Positions 42,001-50,577 of a stretch of 64,000 nucleotides of DNA are shown here, piece by piece. The position numbers and the translations under genes are program-made. Origin of the DNA: Cereibacter azotoformans (GTDB lineage Bacteria > Pseudomonadota > Alphaproteobacteria > Rhodobacterales > Rhodobacteraceae). The stretch's first letter is position 1. Every line of letters starts with the position of its first letter. The notes beneath the pieces were generated by a model, which was not told where the DNA came from, made no database searches, and saw only the letters and a program-made list of their open reading frames with translations. Location: positions 930,001 through 994,000 of the forward strand of contig JAGFXX010000001.1 of NCBI GenBank assembly GCA_017599285.1, read 5' to 3'.

Positions 42001-44258
42001 TTTTCCTCCAGTATCGCTTCGCTGGCCCTTGCGGCCCGCGCCCGGCTGCGCAGGATGCGGGGCAGCCGGATCTCCGCCATGGCCCCGCGGTGCCCGTCCT
42101 CGAAAAAGGCTTCGGCATCGGCAAGGGTCAGGATGCCGCCATGTTCCTCGATGATCTTCTTGACGATGGGCAGGCCGAGGCCCGTGCCCTTCTCGCGCGT
42201 CGTCACATAGGGCTCGAACAGCCGCGTCCGGTCGGGCGGCAGGCCCGTGCCATTGTCCGAGATGCGGATCAGGGCCTGATCCTCGTCCACCGCAAGGCTC
42301 ACCCGGATTTCGCCCCGCCAGTCCGCTTGCTCATTTTCCGATCGTGCTTCAATGGCTTCTCCGGCGTTCTTCATCAGGTTTGTCAACGCCTGCCCGATCA
42401 TGGTCGTGTCGATGTCGATCAGCCAGGCCTCGGCGGGCAGCGCGGCCCGGATCCGCACGCCGGGTTGGCCCGCCTCCTGCAACAGCACCGCGTCGCGGAC
42501 CAGCTTCACCAGATCCGCCTCGCGCCGGTCCGGCTCGGGCATCCGCGCGAACTTCGAGAATTCGTCCACGATCCGCCGCAGATCGTTGGTCTGGCGGATG
42601 ATCACATCGGCATACTGGTCGAGATCGCCCGCCTGCTCTCCGACCAGCGGGCGGAACTTGCGCTTGATCCGCTCGGCCGAGAGTTGGATCGGCGTCAGCG
42701 GGTTCTTGATCTCGTGCGCGATGCGCCGCGCCACGTCGCCCCAGGCCGCCATCCGCTGCGCCGAGACCAGATCGGTCACATCGTCAAAGGCCACCACATA
42801 GCCCTCGAGCCGCCCGCTCTCGGTGCGCCGCGGGCTCATGCGGACCAGAAGGCTCTCCATCCGGCCCTTGCGGATCAGGCGGATCTCTTCCTGCACGGCC
42901 GCCCCCGTCTCGCGCAGCCGCTCGAAGAGCGCGGCGAACTCGGGGACCGCGACCGAGAGCGGCAGGTTCCCCGCCTCGGGCAGCTCCAGCAGCCGCTCGG
43001 CCGCGCGGTTGATGAAATCGACCTGCCCCACGGCATCGAGCCCGATCACCCCCGCCGTCACCGACGAGAGCACCGAATCGAACAGCCGCCGCCTCCGCTC
43101 GGTCTGGCGGTTGTTGTCCATCAGCGCGTCGCGCTGGCCCTTGAGCTGCCGGGTCATCTGGTTGAAGAGCCGCCCCAGCATGGCGATCTCGTCGTCGCCC
43201 TCCTCCTCGACCACCTGCACGTCGAGATCCCCCGCCCCCACGCGCTGCGCGGCGCCGGCCAGCCGGCCCACCGGACGCGAGAGGCGCTCGGCGAACCACA
43301 GGCCCAGCCAGACCGCCGCGAGGATCAGGATCAGCGCGAACCCGAGGTAGAGCAGTCCGAACTCGAACAGCATCCGGCCGCGTTCGGCCTCGAGCTGGTG
43401 GTAGAGCACGACGGTCTCGCGCGTGTCGTCGAGAAGGCTCAGGATCGAGCCGTCCACCGTGCGCGAGACATAGAGGAAGCGGTCCGGGAAGGCCTCGAGA
43501 TGCACCAGAGCGCGGAACTCGTTGTTGGCCCAGTCCTGGATCAGGGCGGTTTCGCCGGAACGGGCGCGTTCGATATCCTCGGCTGCGGGTTTCTCGAAGT
43601 CGAAGAGATAGCTGCGCTCGCCGCGCGTGCGCAGCTCGCCGCCGCCGTCGATCAGGAAGGCCTCGCGCAGGCCGCGCTGGATCCGGTCCTGGCCCTGCGA
43701 CAGCAGCGGGCGCAACTGGTCGTCGCGCAGGAAGAAGGTCGATTGCTTGGCCACGTTGAGATAGGCCGCCAGCGCCTCGGCATCCTCGATCAGGTCGCGC
43801 CGGTGCTCTTCCTGATAGGCTTCGGCCGCGTTCAGCGACGCCCCCACCACCTGCCGCACCCGGTCCGAGAACCAGCCCTCGATGCCCACGTTCACCGTCA
43901 GCATGGCGAAGACCGCCACCAGCACCGTGGGCACCAGCGCCAGCACCGCGAAAGTTCCCACGAGCCGCAGATGCAGCCGCGACCCCGCCGACTGGCTGCG
44001 CCGGTCCGAGACCATGCGCGCGATCCGCGCGATCACCAGCGCCGCCACCACGAGCACATAGACGAGATCGGCCAGCAGCACGAACCGCAGGCCGGGCGAG
44101 TTCGCCCCCTGGTTCATCGGCCCCAGAGCAAGGAAGGTCGCCAACGCCAGAACCGGCCCCAGCATGACCAGCCCGAAGGCCGCCGCATTCTGGAAACGCC
44201 GCTGCCGGCGCCAGCGCGCCAGCTTGATCCAGGTGTTGCTGCGCGCAGCAGTCCGCAC
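41997..44258 (-). CDS. ntrY: NtrY, membrane sensor histidine kinase
   Basis: Encodes 753 residues, starting GTG at 44258. Two N-terminal membrane segments (about 28-46 and 60-80), a third near 100-122, a long periplasmic stretch and a fourth span near 304-325 precede a HAMP domain, a PAS domain and a HisKA/HATPase core. The H-box is [17 protein letters not shown] around residue 514; the N-box reads LTNLMKNAGEAIEA and G2 GTGLGLPIVKKI. NtrY phosphorylates NtrX. It starts 99 bases after ntrC, with a hairpin in the gap, and overlaps ntrX by four bases. Confidence 0.94.
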   Translation of the reverse strand: MRTAARSNTWIKLARWRRQRRFQNAAAFGLVMLGPVLALATFLALGPMNQGANSPGLRFVLLADLVYVLVVAALVIARIARMVSDRRSQSAGSRLHLRLVGTFAVLALVPTVLVAVFAMLTVNVGIEGWFSDRVRQVVGASLNAAEAYQEEHRRDLIEDAEALAAYLNVAKQSTFFLRDDQLRPLLSQGQDRIQRGLREAFLIDGGGELRTRGERSYLFDFEKPAAEDIERARSGETALIQDWANNEFRALVHLEAFPDRFLYVSRTVDGSILSLLDDTRETVVLYHQLEAERGRMLFEFGLLYLGFALILILAAVWLGLWFAERLSRPVGRLAGAAQRVGAGDLDVQVVEEEGDDEIAMLGRLFNQMTRQLKGQRDALMDNNRQTERRRRLFDSVLSSVTAGVIGLDAVGQVDFINRAAERLLELPEAGNLPLSVAVPEFAALFERLRETGAAVQEEIRLIRKGRMESLLVRMSPRRTESGRLEGYVVAFDDVTDLVSAQRMAAWGDVARRIAHEIKNPLTPIQLSAERIKRKFRPLVGEQAGDLDQYADVIIRQTNDLRRIVDEFSKFARMPEPDRREADLVKLVRDAVLLQEAGQPGVRIRAALPAEAWLIDIDTTMIGQALTNLMKNAGEAIEARSENEQADWRGEIRVSLAVDEDQALIRISDNGTGLPPDRTRLFEPYVTTREKGTGLGLPIVKKIIEEHGGILTLADAEAFFEDGHRGAMAEIRLPRILRSRARAARASEAILEEK

Positions 44259-44279
44259 GGATGGTCTGTCCTGCCTCTC

Positions 44280-44304
44280 GGGGGGCGGTTGGGCCGCCCT
44301 CCCC
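44280..44304 (-). repeat. Hairpin in the ntrC-ntrY gap
   Basis: GGGCGG (44283-44288) pairs with CCGCCC (44294-44299), extended by G/C pairs across a one-base bulge. No T-tract follows on the minus strand. It may lower read-through from ntrC into ntrY or protect the 3' end of the nifR3-ntrBC message. Confidence 0.4.
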
Positions 44305-44357
44305 GTTTCAGGCGCTGACCGGGTTCGTGCCCGCGTGCAACGCCGCCTGTTGCCGTT

Positions 44358-45728
44358 TTACATCAGCTTGCGGCGGCGTGTCACGCGAATATCGAGATCG
44401 GTGATCTTCTTGCGCAAGGTATTGCGGTTGATCCCCAGCAGATCGGCACATTTCGCCTGGTTGCCGGCCGTCGCATCCAACGCGATCTCGATCAGCGGCG
44501 CCTCGACCTCGCGCAGGATGCGCTGATAGACGCCGGGCGGCGGCAGCGCGCCTCCGTGCAGGTCGAAATAGCGCCGCAGATGCCGCGCGACCGAGGACGA
44601 GAGCTTCTCGCCCTCGCCGCCGCCCTTCAAGGGCTCCATCGCGGGCTGGTTGCCCAGCACCGCCTCGACCTCGATCCGGGTGATCTCGGCCTCGGCCGAG
44701 GTGACCATCAGCCGCCGGAGCGTGTTTTCCAGCTGTCGGACGTTGCCGGGCCAGCTGTAGGCGCGCACCAGGTCGCGCGCGTCGTTCGACAGACGCCGCG
44801 TCGTGCCCAGATCGCGCTCGCCGCGGGCCAGGAAGTGATCGGCCAGAAGCGGGATGTCGTCCACCCGCTCGCGCAGCGAGGGCACTTGGAGCGTGACCCC
44901 GCCCAGCCGGTAATAGAGATCCTGCCGGAACGACCCGCCCTCCAGCCGCGAGGCCAGATCCACCTGGCTCGTGGACATGATCCGGGGGGCATTGTCGCCC
45001 ATCATGTCGAGCATCCGCACGATCCGGGCCTGCGTCTCCTCGTCGTAGTCGGCCACCTCGTCGAAGACCAGACTGCCGCCCTTGGCGCGGGCCAGCAGCG
45101 AGGCCGGCCCCTCGACCCCCTGCAGGTCCGCCGCCTGCGCCACCACGAAGGGCAGCGTCCGGCGGTCCGAGAAATCGTGGATCGCGCGCGCGATCAGCGA
45201 CTTTCCGGTCCCCGACTCGCCGGTGATCAGCACCGGCAGGTCCGTATTCATCACCCGCGCCACGAGGCGGTAGAGCGCCTGCATCGCCTGCGTGCGGCCG
45301 ACAAGCGGCAGGTCGTCGCCCGCCTCGCGCGGAGGGGCGGCTTTGTTGACCGGCGCACGGCGCTTCATGTCGAGCGCGCGGGCCGAACGTTTCATCAGGT
45401 CGGGCAGGTCGAAGGGCTTGGGCAGGTAGTCGTAGGCCTCGGCCTCGGCCGCCTGGATCGCCGTCATGATCGTGTTCTGCGCCGAGATCACGATCACCGG
45501 CAGGCCGGGGCGCAGCTTCGAGATCCGCGGCAGCGCCTCGAGCCCGTTGCCGTCGGGCATGACGACGTCCGAGATCACGAGGTCGCCCTTGCCCTCCTCG
45601 ACCCAGCGCATCAGCGTCATGAGGCTGGAGGTCGCGTGCACCTTGCACCCCGCCCGCGTGAGCGCCTGCGTCAGCACCGTGCGGATCGTGCGATCGTCGT
45701 CCGCCACCAGAACAGTGCCGTCCATCAC
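44358..45728 (-). CDS. ntrC: NtrC, nitrogen regulator lacking the GAFTGA motif
   Basis: Encodes 456 residues with receiver (phospho-Asp54 in [10 protein letters not shown]), AAA+ domain (Walker A GESGTGKS, 170-177) and a Fis-type DNA-binding end ([22 protein letters not shown]). The segment between AADLQGVEG (199-207) and [13 protein letters not shown] (213-225) is shortened and has no GAFTGA. This matches what is known for Rhodobacter capsulatus NtrC (NifR1), which activates the sigma-70 enzyme. It controls nitrogen-assimilation genes. Its ATG overlaps the ntrB stop by four bases. Either of two adjacent ATGs may start it. Confidence 0.95.
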   Translation of the reverse strand: MMDGTVLVADDDRTIRTVLTQALTRAGCKVHATSSLMTLMRWVEEGKGDLVISDVVMPDGNGLEALPRISKLRPGLPVIVISAQNTIMTAIQAAEAEAYDYLPKPFDLPDLMKRSARALDMKRRAPVNKAAPPREAGDDLPLVGRTQAMQALYRLVARVMNTDLPVLITGESGTGKSLIARAIHDFSDRRTLPFVVAQAADLQGVEGPASLLARAKGGSLVFDEVADYDEETQARIVRMLDMMGDNAPRIMSTSQVDLASRLEGGSFRQDLYYRLGGVTLQVPSLRERVDDIPLLADHFLARGERDLGTTRRLSNDARDLVRAYSWPGNVRQLENTLRRLMVTSAEAEITRIEVEAVLGNQPAMEPLKGGGEGEKLSSSVARHLRRYFDLHGGALPPPGVYQRILREVEAPLIEIALDATAGNQAKCADLLGINRNTLRKKITDLDIRVTRRRKLM

Positions 45729-46831
45729 TTCACCTCCATGTCATTCAGCGCCGCTTCCCGGGGCGCGACCGGCAGCGAAACCCGGAAGACGGTGCGTCCG
45801 GGCGCTGAATCGACGGAAATCAGCCCGCCGTGATCCGATATGATCTTGTTGACCAGCGCGAGGCCCAGCCCCGTGCCATTCTCGCGCCCCGAAACGAAGG
45901 GCTCGAAGATCTCCTTGGCGATGTCGGGCGAGATGCCCGGCCCGTCGTCGATGATCTCGACCTGCAGGGGCAGCGCCCCGCCCGATCCGTCGCTCCGCCG
46001 CAGCCGGAGCGAGATGTCGTAGAAGGTGCGCAGCCGGATGCGGCCGCCCTGCGGGCCCGCCGCCTCGGATGCGTTCTTGATCAGGTTGAGAAAGACCTGC
46101 ATCAGCTGGTCGGGATCGGCGTAGGTCGCGGGCAGCGAGGGGTCATATTCCTCGGTGATCCGCATCCGGGCCGCAAAGCCCACCGCCGCCGAACGCCGCG
46201 CGCGGTCGAGCGCGTCATGGATGTTCACCGGCCGCCGCTCGGGCGGACGCAGATTGCCGAACTGTTCCACCTGCTCCAGCAGCTTCACGATGCGGCGCGT
46301 CTCCTCGACGATCAGATCGGCCAGTTCCCGGTCCTCGGGGGCGAGGTTCATGGCGATCAGCTGCGCCGCGCCCGAAATGCCCGCCAGCGGGTTCTTGATC
46401 TCGTGCGCCAGCATCTCGGCCATGCCGATGGCGGATTTCGCCGCCGACTTGGCGGCCGTCGCCCGCCCCAGCCGGTCGGCGATCTCGCGCGGCGAGATGA
46501 GCAGCATGACGACCTCGGCATTGTCGTGCAACGGCGCGATCTGGATGTTGCACTGGACCGGCGGACGCTCGCCGGAGGTCACGTCCACGTCGTTGATGAA
46601 GATCGGCGACTGGTTGATCCGGGCCCGCGTGACCGCCTCTTCCACCGGCGCGTCGATCGTCAGCCGGTCGAAGGCGGGTTGGCCCTGCAGGCTTCGCGAC
46701 GAGGCATTCAGGAAGGCCTCCGCCGCCGGGTTCGATTCGATAATCAGGCCCTCGGGATTGATCAGCACCGCCGGCAGCGGCAGGCTGGCCCAGATCACGC
46801 CGGGGACCGGATAGGGCGAACGAAAGCTCAT
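45725..46831 (-). CDS. ntrB: NtrB, nitrogen-sensing histidine kinase
   Basis: Encodes 368 residues and has no membrane segment, as expected for cytoplasmic NtrB. An N-terminal PAS domain ([22 protein letters not shown]) precedes HisKA with His143 in [19 protein letters not shown], and an HATPase domain with [25 protein letters not shown] and [13 protein letters not shown]. It phosphorylates NtrC under nitrogen limitation and is switched by PII protein. Its ATG overlaps the nifR3 stop by four bases and its end overlaps ntrC, giving nifR3-ntrB-ntrC coupling. Confidence 0.95.
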   Translation of the reverse strand: MSFRSPYPVPGVIWASLPLPAVLINPEGLIIESNPAAEAFLNASSRSLQGQPAFDRLTIDAPVEEAVTRARINQSPIFINDVDVTSGERPPVQCNIQIAPLHDNAEVVMLLISPREIADRLGRATAAKSAAKSAIGMAEMLAHEIKNPLAGISGAAQLIAMNLAPEDRELADLIVEETRRIVKLLEQVEQFGNLRPPERRPVNIHDALDRARRSAAVGFAARMRITEEYDPSLPATYADPDQLMQVFLNLIKNASEAAGPQGGRIRLRTFYDISLRLRRSDGSGGALPLQVEIIDDGPGISPDIAKEIFEPFVSGRENGTGLGLALVNKIISDHGGLISVDSAPGRTVFRVSLPVAPREAALNDMEVK

Positions 46832-47808
46832 GCGGCAACCCTTTCCTGCGCACCGAACGCCTGCCGCAGCAGCCGGACCACCTGCGCCGGGTCGGTGCCG
46901 GTCACGATGGGGCCGCGGTGCGCGGCGAGGCCCGCGGCCTCGAGATACCAGTTCAGATGCTTGCGCGCGACGCGCAGCCCGAGGTCACGGCCGTAGAAGG
47001 AGAGCATCTCCTCGTAATGGGCCACGACCAGATCGGCGAGCGCGGCCCCGAAGGGCGCATCGGGCAACGCCCGGCCCTCGAGCGCGGCCGCAATGCGGCC
47101 GAGCAGCCACGGACGGCCCTGCGCCCCGCGCCCGACCATGACCCCCGCCGCCTCCGAGGCCTCGAGCGCCGCCCGCGCCTCCTCCGGCCCGGTGATGTCG
47201 CCGTTGGCCACCACCGGCACCGAGACCGCCTCGACCACCGGGCGGATCGCGGCCCAGTCGGCGCGGCCGGTGTAGAACTGGCAGCGCGTGCGGCCGTGGA
47301 TCGTGATCATCGCCACGCCCGCGGCTTCGGCCCGGCGCGCGATCTCGGGCGCGTTCAGCATCCCCTCGTCCCAGCCGAGCCGCATCTTGAGCGTGACCGG
47401 CACCGTCACCGCCGCCACCACCGCCTCGACCAGCGCGAGCGCCCGGTCCGGCTCGCGCATCAGCGCCGAGCCCGACCAGCCGTTCGTGACCCGTTTGGCC
47501 GGGCAGCCCATGTTGATGTCGATGATCCGCGCACCCTGCGCCTCGACCAGCCGCGCGGCCTCGGCCATCCAGTGCGGATCGCAGCCCGCCAGCTGCACCG
47601 CCGTCCGGCCCTCGGCCGCGCCGATCTCGGCCCGCGCCCGCGCCTCGGTGCCCGCGCAGACCATCTCGCGGCTGGCCACCATCTCGGACACGACGAGCCC
47701 CGCGCCGAAGCGCACGGCCAGCCGCCGAAAGGGAAGATCCGTTATTCCCGCCATCGGCGCGAGGAGCACCGGCGGATCCACCGGAAGCTGAGCGATGCGA
47801 AGGGCCAA
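46828..47808 (-). CDS. dusB: DusB-type tRNA-dihydrouridine synthase (NifR3)
   Basis: Encodes 326 residues of the FMN-dependent Dus family. [17 protein letters not shown] at the N terminus, [21 protein letters not shown] with the catalytic cysteine, [28 protein letters not shown] and [18 protein letters not shown] are family hallmarks. It reduces uridines in the D-loop of tRNAs. As nifR3 it is the first gene of the ntr operon in Rhodobacter and enterics have the equivalent dusB-fis pair. The promoter should lie in 47809-48000, which I could not resolve. Confidence 0.95.
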   Translation of the reverse strand: MALRIAQLPVDPPVLLAPMAGITDLPFRRLAVRFGAGLVVSEMVASREMVCAGTEARARAEIGAAEGRTAVQLAGCDPHWMAEAARLVEAQGARIIDINMGCPAKRVTNGWSGSALMREPDRALALVEAVVAAVTVPVTLKMRLGWDEGMLNAPEIARRAEAAGVAMITIHGRTRCQFYTGRADWAAIRPVVEAVSVPVVANGDITGPEEARAALEASEAAGVMVGRGAQGRPWLLGRIAAALEGRALPDAPFGAALADLVVAHYEEMLSFYGRDLGLRVARKHLNWYLEAAGLAAHRGPIVTGTDPAQVVRLLRQAFGAQERVAA

Positions 47809-48021
47809 TTGCCTATTCCTTGTGCGTCAGCCCTCAGTTACGGCCAGCTGAGGCAGAAGACAATTCGGCGCGTCGCGGGCCTGCCGGAAAAGCGTGCTTT
47901 GCATAATTTTTAGGCGTCTTTGATGAAACTGCTGACTCTCCGTAGCCGGGCCGCGACAGGAGGGTCGATTGTCTCGGGCGGCGCCTTCGCATAGAGGTTC
48001 GGGCAGAGGGATGACGGGATC

Positions 48022-48699
48022 ATGACGACAGCCGCAATCATCGTGGCCGCCGGACGCGGCACAAGGGCGGGCGGAGACCTGCCCAAGCAGTGGCAGCTTC
48101 TGGCCGGGCAGCCCGTGGTGGCCCGCACGCTCGCGGCCTTTCGCGCCGCGCCGGGCGTGCACCGGACGCTTCTCGTGATCCACCCGGACGATCGCGCACG
48201 GGCCGAGGCCCTGCCCGACGTGGCCGAGGGGGCCGTCGAGCTGGTCGAGGGCGGCGCCTCGCGGGATGCCTCGGTGCGCAACGCGCTCGAGGCGCTGGCG
48301 GGCCGCGGCGTCAAACACGTGCTGATCCATGACGGCGCGCGCCCGCTGGTGGCACAGGCGCTCATCGCCCGGATGATCGAGGCGCTGGACGCCTCTCCCG
48401 GTGCGGCCCCCGCCGTGCCGGTGAGCGATGCGCTCTGGCGCGGTGAGGGCGGGCGCGTCGTGGGCACGCAGGACCGCACCGGCCTCTTCCGGGCCCAGAC
48501 GCCGCAAGCCTTCCGCTTCGAGGCGATCCTTGCGGCCCACCGTGCCCATCCGGGCGGCGCGGCCGACGATGTCGAGGTGGCGCGCGCCGCAGGCCTCGAG
48601 GTCGCCATCGTCGAAGGCTGCGAGGACAATCTGAAAGTGACCTACCCCGGCGATTTCGCGCGGGCCGAGCGGCTGCTGACCGCGCGCCCGGCCCCCTGA
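48022..48699 (+). CDS. ispD: IspD, 2-C-methyl-D-erythritol 4-phosphate cytidylyltransferase
   Basis: Encodes 225 residues. [20 protein letters not shown] is the nucleotide-binding signature of the family, [12 protein letters not shown] and [21 protein letters not shown] complete the active site. It makes CDP-methylerythritol in the non-mevalonate isoprenoid route. In many alphaproteobacteria ispD and ispF are fused; here they are two genes 118 bases apart. It is divergent from nifR3. No strong ribosome site is seen (GGGATGACGGG upstream). Confidence 0.95.
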   Translation: MTTAAIIVAAGRGTRAGGDLPKQWQLLAGQPVVARTLAAFRAAPGVHRTLLVIHPDDRARAEALPDVAEGAVELVEGGASRDASVRNALEALAGRGVKHVLIHDGARPLVAQALIARMIEALDASPGAAPAVPVSDALWRGEGGRVVGTQDRTGLFRAQTPQAFRFEAILAAHRAHPGGAADDVEVARAAGLEVAIVEGCEDNLKVTYPGDFARAERLLTARPAP

Positions 48700-48707
48700 C
48701 GCCGCCG

Positions 48708-48793
48708 GACCTCCGGCCTTCGCGGGCGGAGGTCGGCCGAGACACCGCCGGCCCCGATGGGTCGGCCCATGACCCCGCCGGTCCGACCGGCGG
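48708..48793 (+). repeat. Two hairpins in the ispD-ispF spacer
   Basis: Stem one is GACCTCCG (48708-48715) and CGGAGGTC (48727-48734); stem two is CCGCCGGT (48775-48782) and ACCGGCGG (48786-48793) with a three-base loop. No T-tract follows either. They may tune read-through or message stability between ispD and ispF. Confidence 0.45.
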
Positions 48794-48817
48794 CCCCAGA
48801 CGAACGAGGAGACTGGA

Positions 48818-49297
48818 ATGGACATCCGCACCGGCAATGGCTTTGACGTGCACGCCTTCGGCCCCGGCGACCATGTGTGGCTCTGCGGGGTGCGCGTGCC
48901 GCATCACCGTGGCCTGATCGGCCATTCGGACGCCGATGTGGGGATGCACGCGCTCACGGATGCGATCTATGGCGCGCTGGCCGAGGGCGACATCGGCGTT
49001 CATTTCCCGCCTTCGGATCCGCAATGGAAAGGCGCCGCCTCGCGCATCTTCCTCGAACATGCCATGGGCCGGATCGCGGCCCGCGGCTTCACGCTGGCCA
49101 ACTGCGACGTGACGCTGATCTGCGAGCGCCCGAAGATCGGCCCGATGGCCCCCGCCATGCGCGAGGCCCTCGCCGCGATCATGGGGGTCGAGGTGGGCCG
49201 GATCTCGGTCAAGGCCACCACCTCGGAAAAGCTGGGCTTCACGGGCCGCGAGGAAGGCATTGCCTGCATCGCCACCGCCACGCTCCTGCAGGCATGA
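48818..49297 (+). CDS. ispF: IspF, 2-C-methyl-D-erythritol 2,4-cyclodiphosphate synthase
   Basis: Encodes 159 residues. The metal-binding GFDVHAF (residues 8-14), [29 protein letters not shown] and [17 protein letters not shown] are the conserved IspF blocks. It cyclises CDP-methylerythritol 2-phosphate to the cyclodiphosphate. GAGGAG lies upstream of the ATG. It overlaps pgpA by four bases, so ispF-pgpA-cinA are one coupled unit. Confidence 0.96.
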   Translation: MDIRTGNGFDVHAFGPGDHVWLCGVRVPHHRGLIGHSDADVGMHALTDAIYGALAEGDIGVHFPPSDPQWKGAASRIFLEHAMGRIAARGFTLANCDVTLICERPKIGPMAPAMREALAAIMGVEVGRISVKATTSEKLGFTGREEGIACIATATLLQA

Positions 49298-49791
49298 GGG
49301 TCTCGCACGCGATCTGCATCGGGGGCGGGATCGGCCTGCTGAAGCCCGCGCCCGGCACCTGGGCCGCCGCCCTCGCGGTGGCGGCGGGGCTGGTGCTGCA
49401 CGGGCTCGGCAGCTTCCCCCTGCTGCTGGCCGCCACGCTCGCCGCCTGCGCGCTCGGTCTCTGGGCCGCGCGGCAAGAGCTGAAGCTGCGCCCCCACGCC
49501 GACCCGCCCGAGTTCGTCATCGACGAGATCGCGGGCCAGTGGATCGCGCTCTCGTTTCCCTCCTTCGGCTTCTGGCTGATGGGGCTCGACAGCTGGAACT
49601 TCCCCTATCCGGGGTGGCTGGCGGCCTTCCTGTTCTTCCGCCTCTTCGATATCTGGAAACCGGGCCCGATCGGGCGGCTCGACCGGCGCGAGGACTGGGT
49701 GGGGTTGATGGCCGACGACCTGCTGGCGGGCGTCTTCGCGGGCGTGGCGACCATGATCGCGGCCGGCATCGCCCATGGGGTGCTGATGTGA
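49294..49791 (+). CDS. pgpA: PgpA, phosphatidylglycerophosphatase A
   Basis: Encodes 165 residues of a small integral membrane phosphatase. [17 protein letters not shown] at the start, [13 protein letters not shown] with the catalytic acidic residues, [16 protein letters not shown] and [13 protein letters not shown] at the end match the PgpA family. It removes the phosphate from phosphatidylglycerol phosphate at the inner membrane. Its start overlaps ispF and its end overlaps the CinA-type gene (ATGTGA), so it is in the middle of a coupled trio. Confidence 0.93.
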   Translation: MRVSHAICIGGGIGLLKPAPGTWAAALAVAAGLVLHGLGSFPLLLAATLAACALGLWAARQELKLRPHADPPEFVIDEIAGQWIALSFPSFGFWLMGLDSWNFPYPGWLAAFLFFRLFDIWKPGPIGRLDRREDWVGLMADDLLAGVFAGVATMIAAGIAHGVLM

Positions 49792-50261
49792 GCCCGGCCG
49801 AACTCCTCGCGCTCGCGCGGGCGAAGTCGGCCCGGATCGCCACCGCCGAGAGCTGCACGGGCGGCATGATCTCGGCCGCGCTGACCGATGTGGCAGGCTC
49901 GTCCGACGTGTTCGACCGGGGGTTCGTGACCTACTCCAACGCCGCGAAGGTGGCGATGCTGGGCGTGGCCCCCGAGACGCTCGCGCGCGTCGGCGCCGTA
50001 TCCGAGGAGGTTGCGCGCGAGATGGCCGAGGGCGCGCTGGCGCGCTCGCAGGCCACGCTGGCGGTGGCGGTCACCGGCATCGCCGGCCCCGGCGGGTCCG
50101 AGTTCAAGCCCGAGGGGCGGGTCTGCTTCGGCCTCGCGCGTTGCGGCGGCCCGACCTTCGTGGAAACGGTGGAGTTCGGCCCCCTCGGACGGGCCGAGGT
50201 GCGGCGTGCGTCGGTCGAACGGGCGCTGGCCCTGCTCGCCACTGCGCTTGCCGAAGTCTGA
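49788..50261 (+). CDS. pncC: CinA C-terminal-type nicotinamide-nucleotide amidase
   Basis: Encodes 157 residues starting at GTG 49788, which overlaps the pgpA stop as GTGA. ATAESCTGGMISAALTDVAGSS and FVTYSNAAKVAMLGV are the amidase signature; AVTGIAGPGGSEFKPEGRVCFGL follows. It has only the C-terminal CinA domain, as in the standalone PncC enzymes that turn nicotinamide mononucleotide into nicotinate mononucleotide for NAD recycling. The competence role of full CinA does not apply. Confidence 0.93.
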   Translation: MSPAELLALARAKSARIATAESCTGGMISAALTDVAGSSDVFDRGFVTYSNAAKVAMLGVAPETLARVGAVSEEVAREMAEGALARSQATLAVAVTGIAGPGGSEFKPEGRVCFGLARCGGPTFVETVEFGPLGRAEVRRASVERALALLATALAEV

Positions 50262-50381
50262 GACGTCACCCTTGCCGGCGCACCAGCCGCGGCACGCAAC
50301 CTCCGCAACGGATGCGCTGATCCGGCAACCGTAGTGCGAGACATCGGGCGACGCGAACCTGCCCTCTGGCAGAGAGGAGAA

Positions 50382-50456
<75 letters not shown>

Positions 50457-50544
50457 CAAGGCGGATACCTCCGCTCGGACCGCGTGGCAGGAACGATCTG
50501 CCGGCCGCTGTCCGGCGCCACGGGCGAGCCCGCAGCACCCGCTT

Positions 50545-50573
50545 CCGATAGCGCGCCGCGGCGGGCGGCGCAA
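50545..50573 (-). promoter_or_regulatory. Possible promoter of tRNA-Thr
   Basis: Minus-strand TTGCGC (50573-50568), a 17-base spacer and TATCGG (50550-50545). It is about 90 bases upstream of the mature tRNA, which would need a long 5' leader removed by RNase P. It resembles the tRNA-Gln promoters. Confidence 0.4.
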
Positions 50574-50577
50574 GACC

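Noticed and set aside
47809..48021. Sigma-54 promoter for the nifR3-ntr operon
   Set aside because: No GG-N10-GC element with correct spacing was convincing on the minus strand.
48022..49297. ispD and ispF as a frameshifted IspDF fusion
   Set aside because: Each has its own stop, start and ribosome site, and the 118-base gap contains hairpins, not a broken linker.
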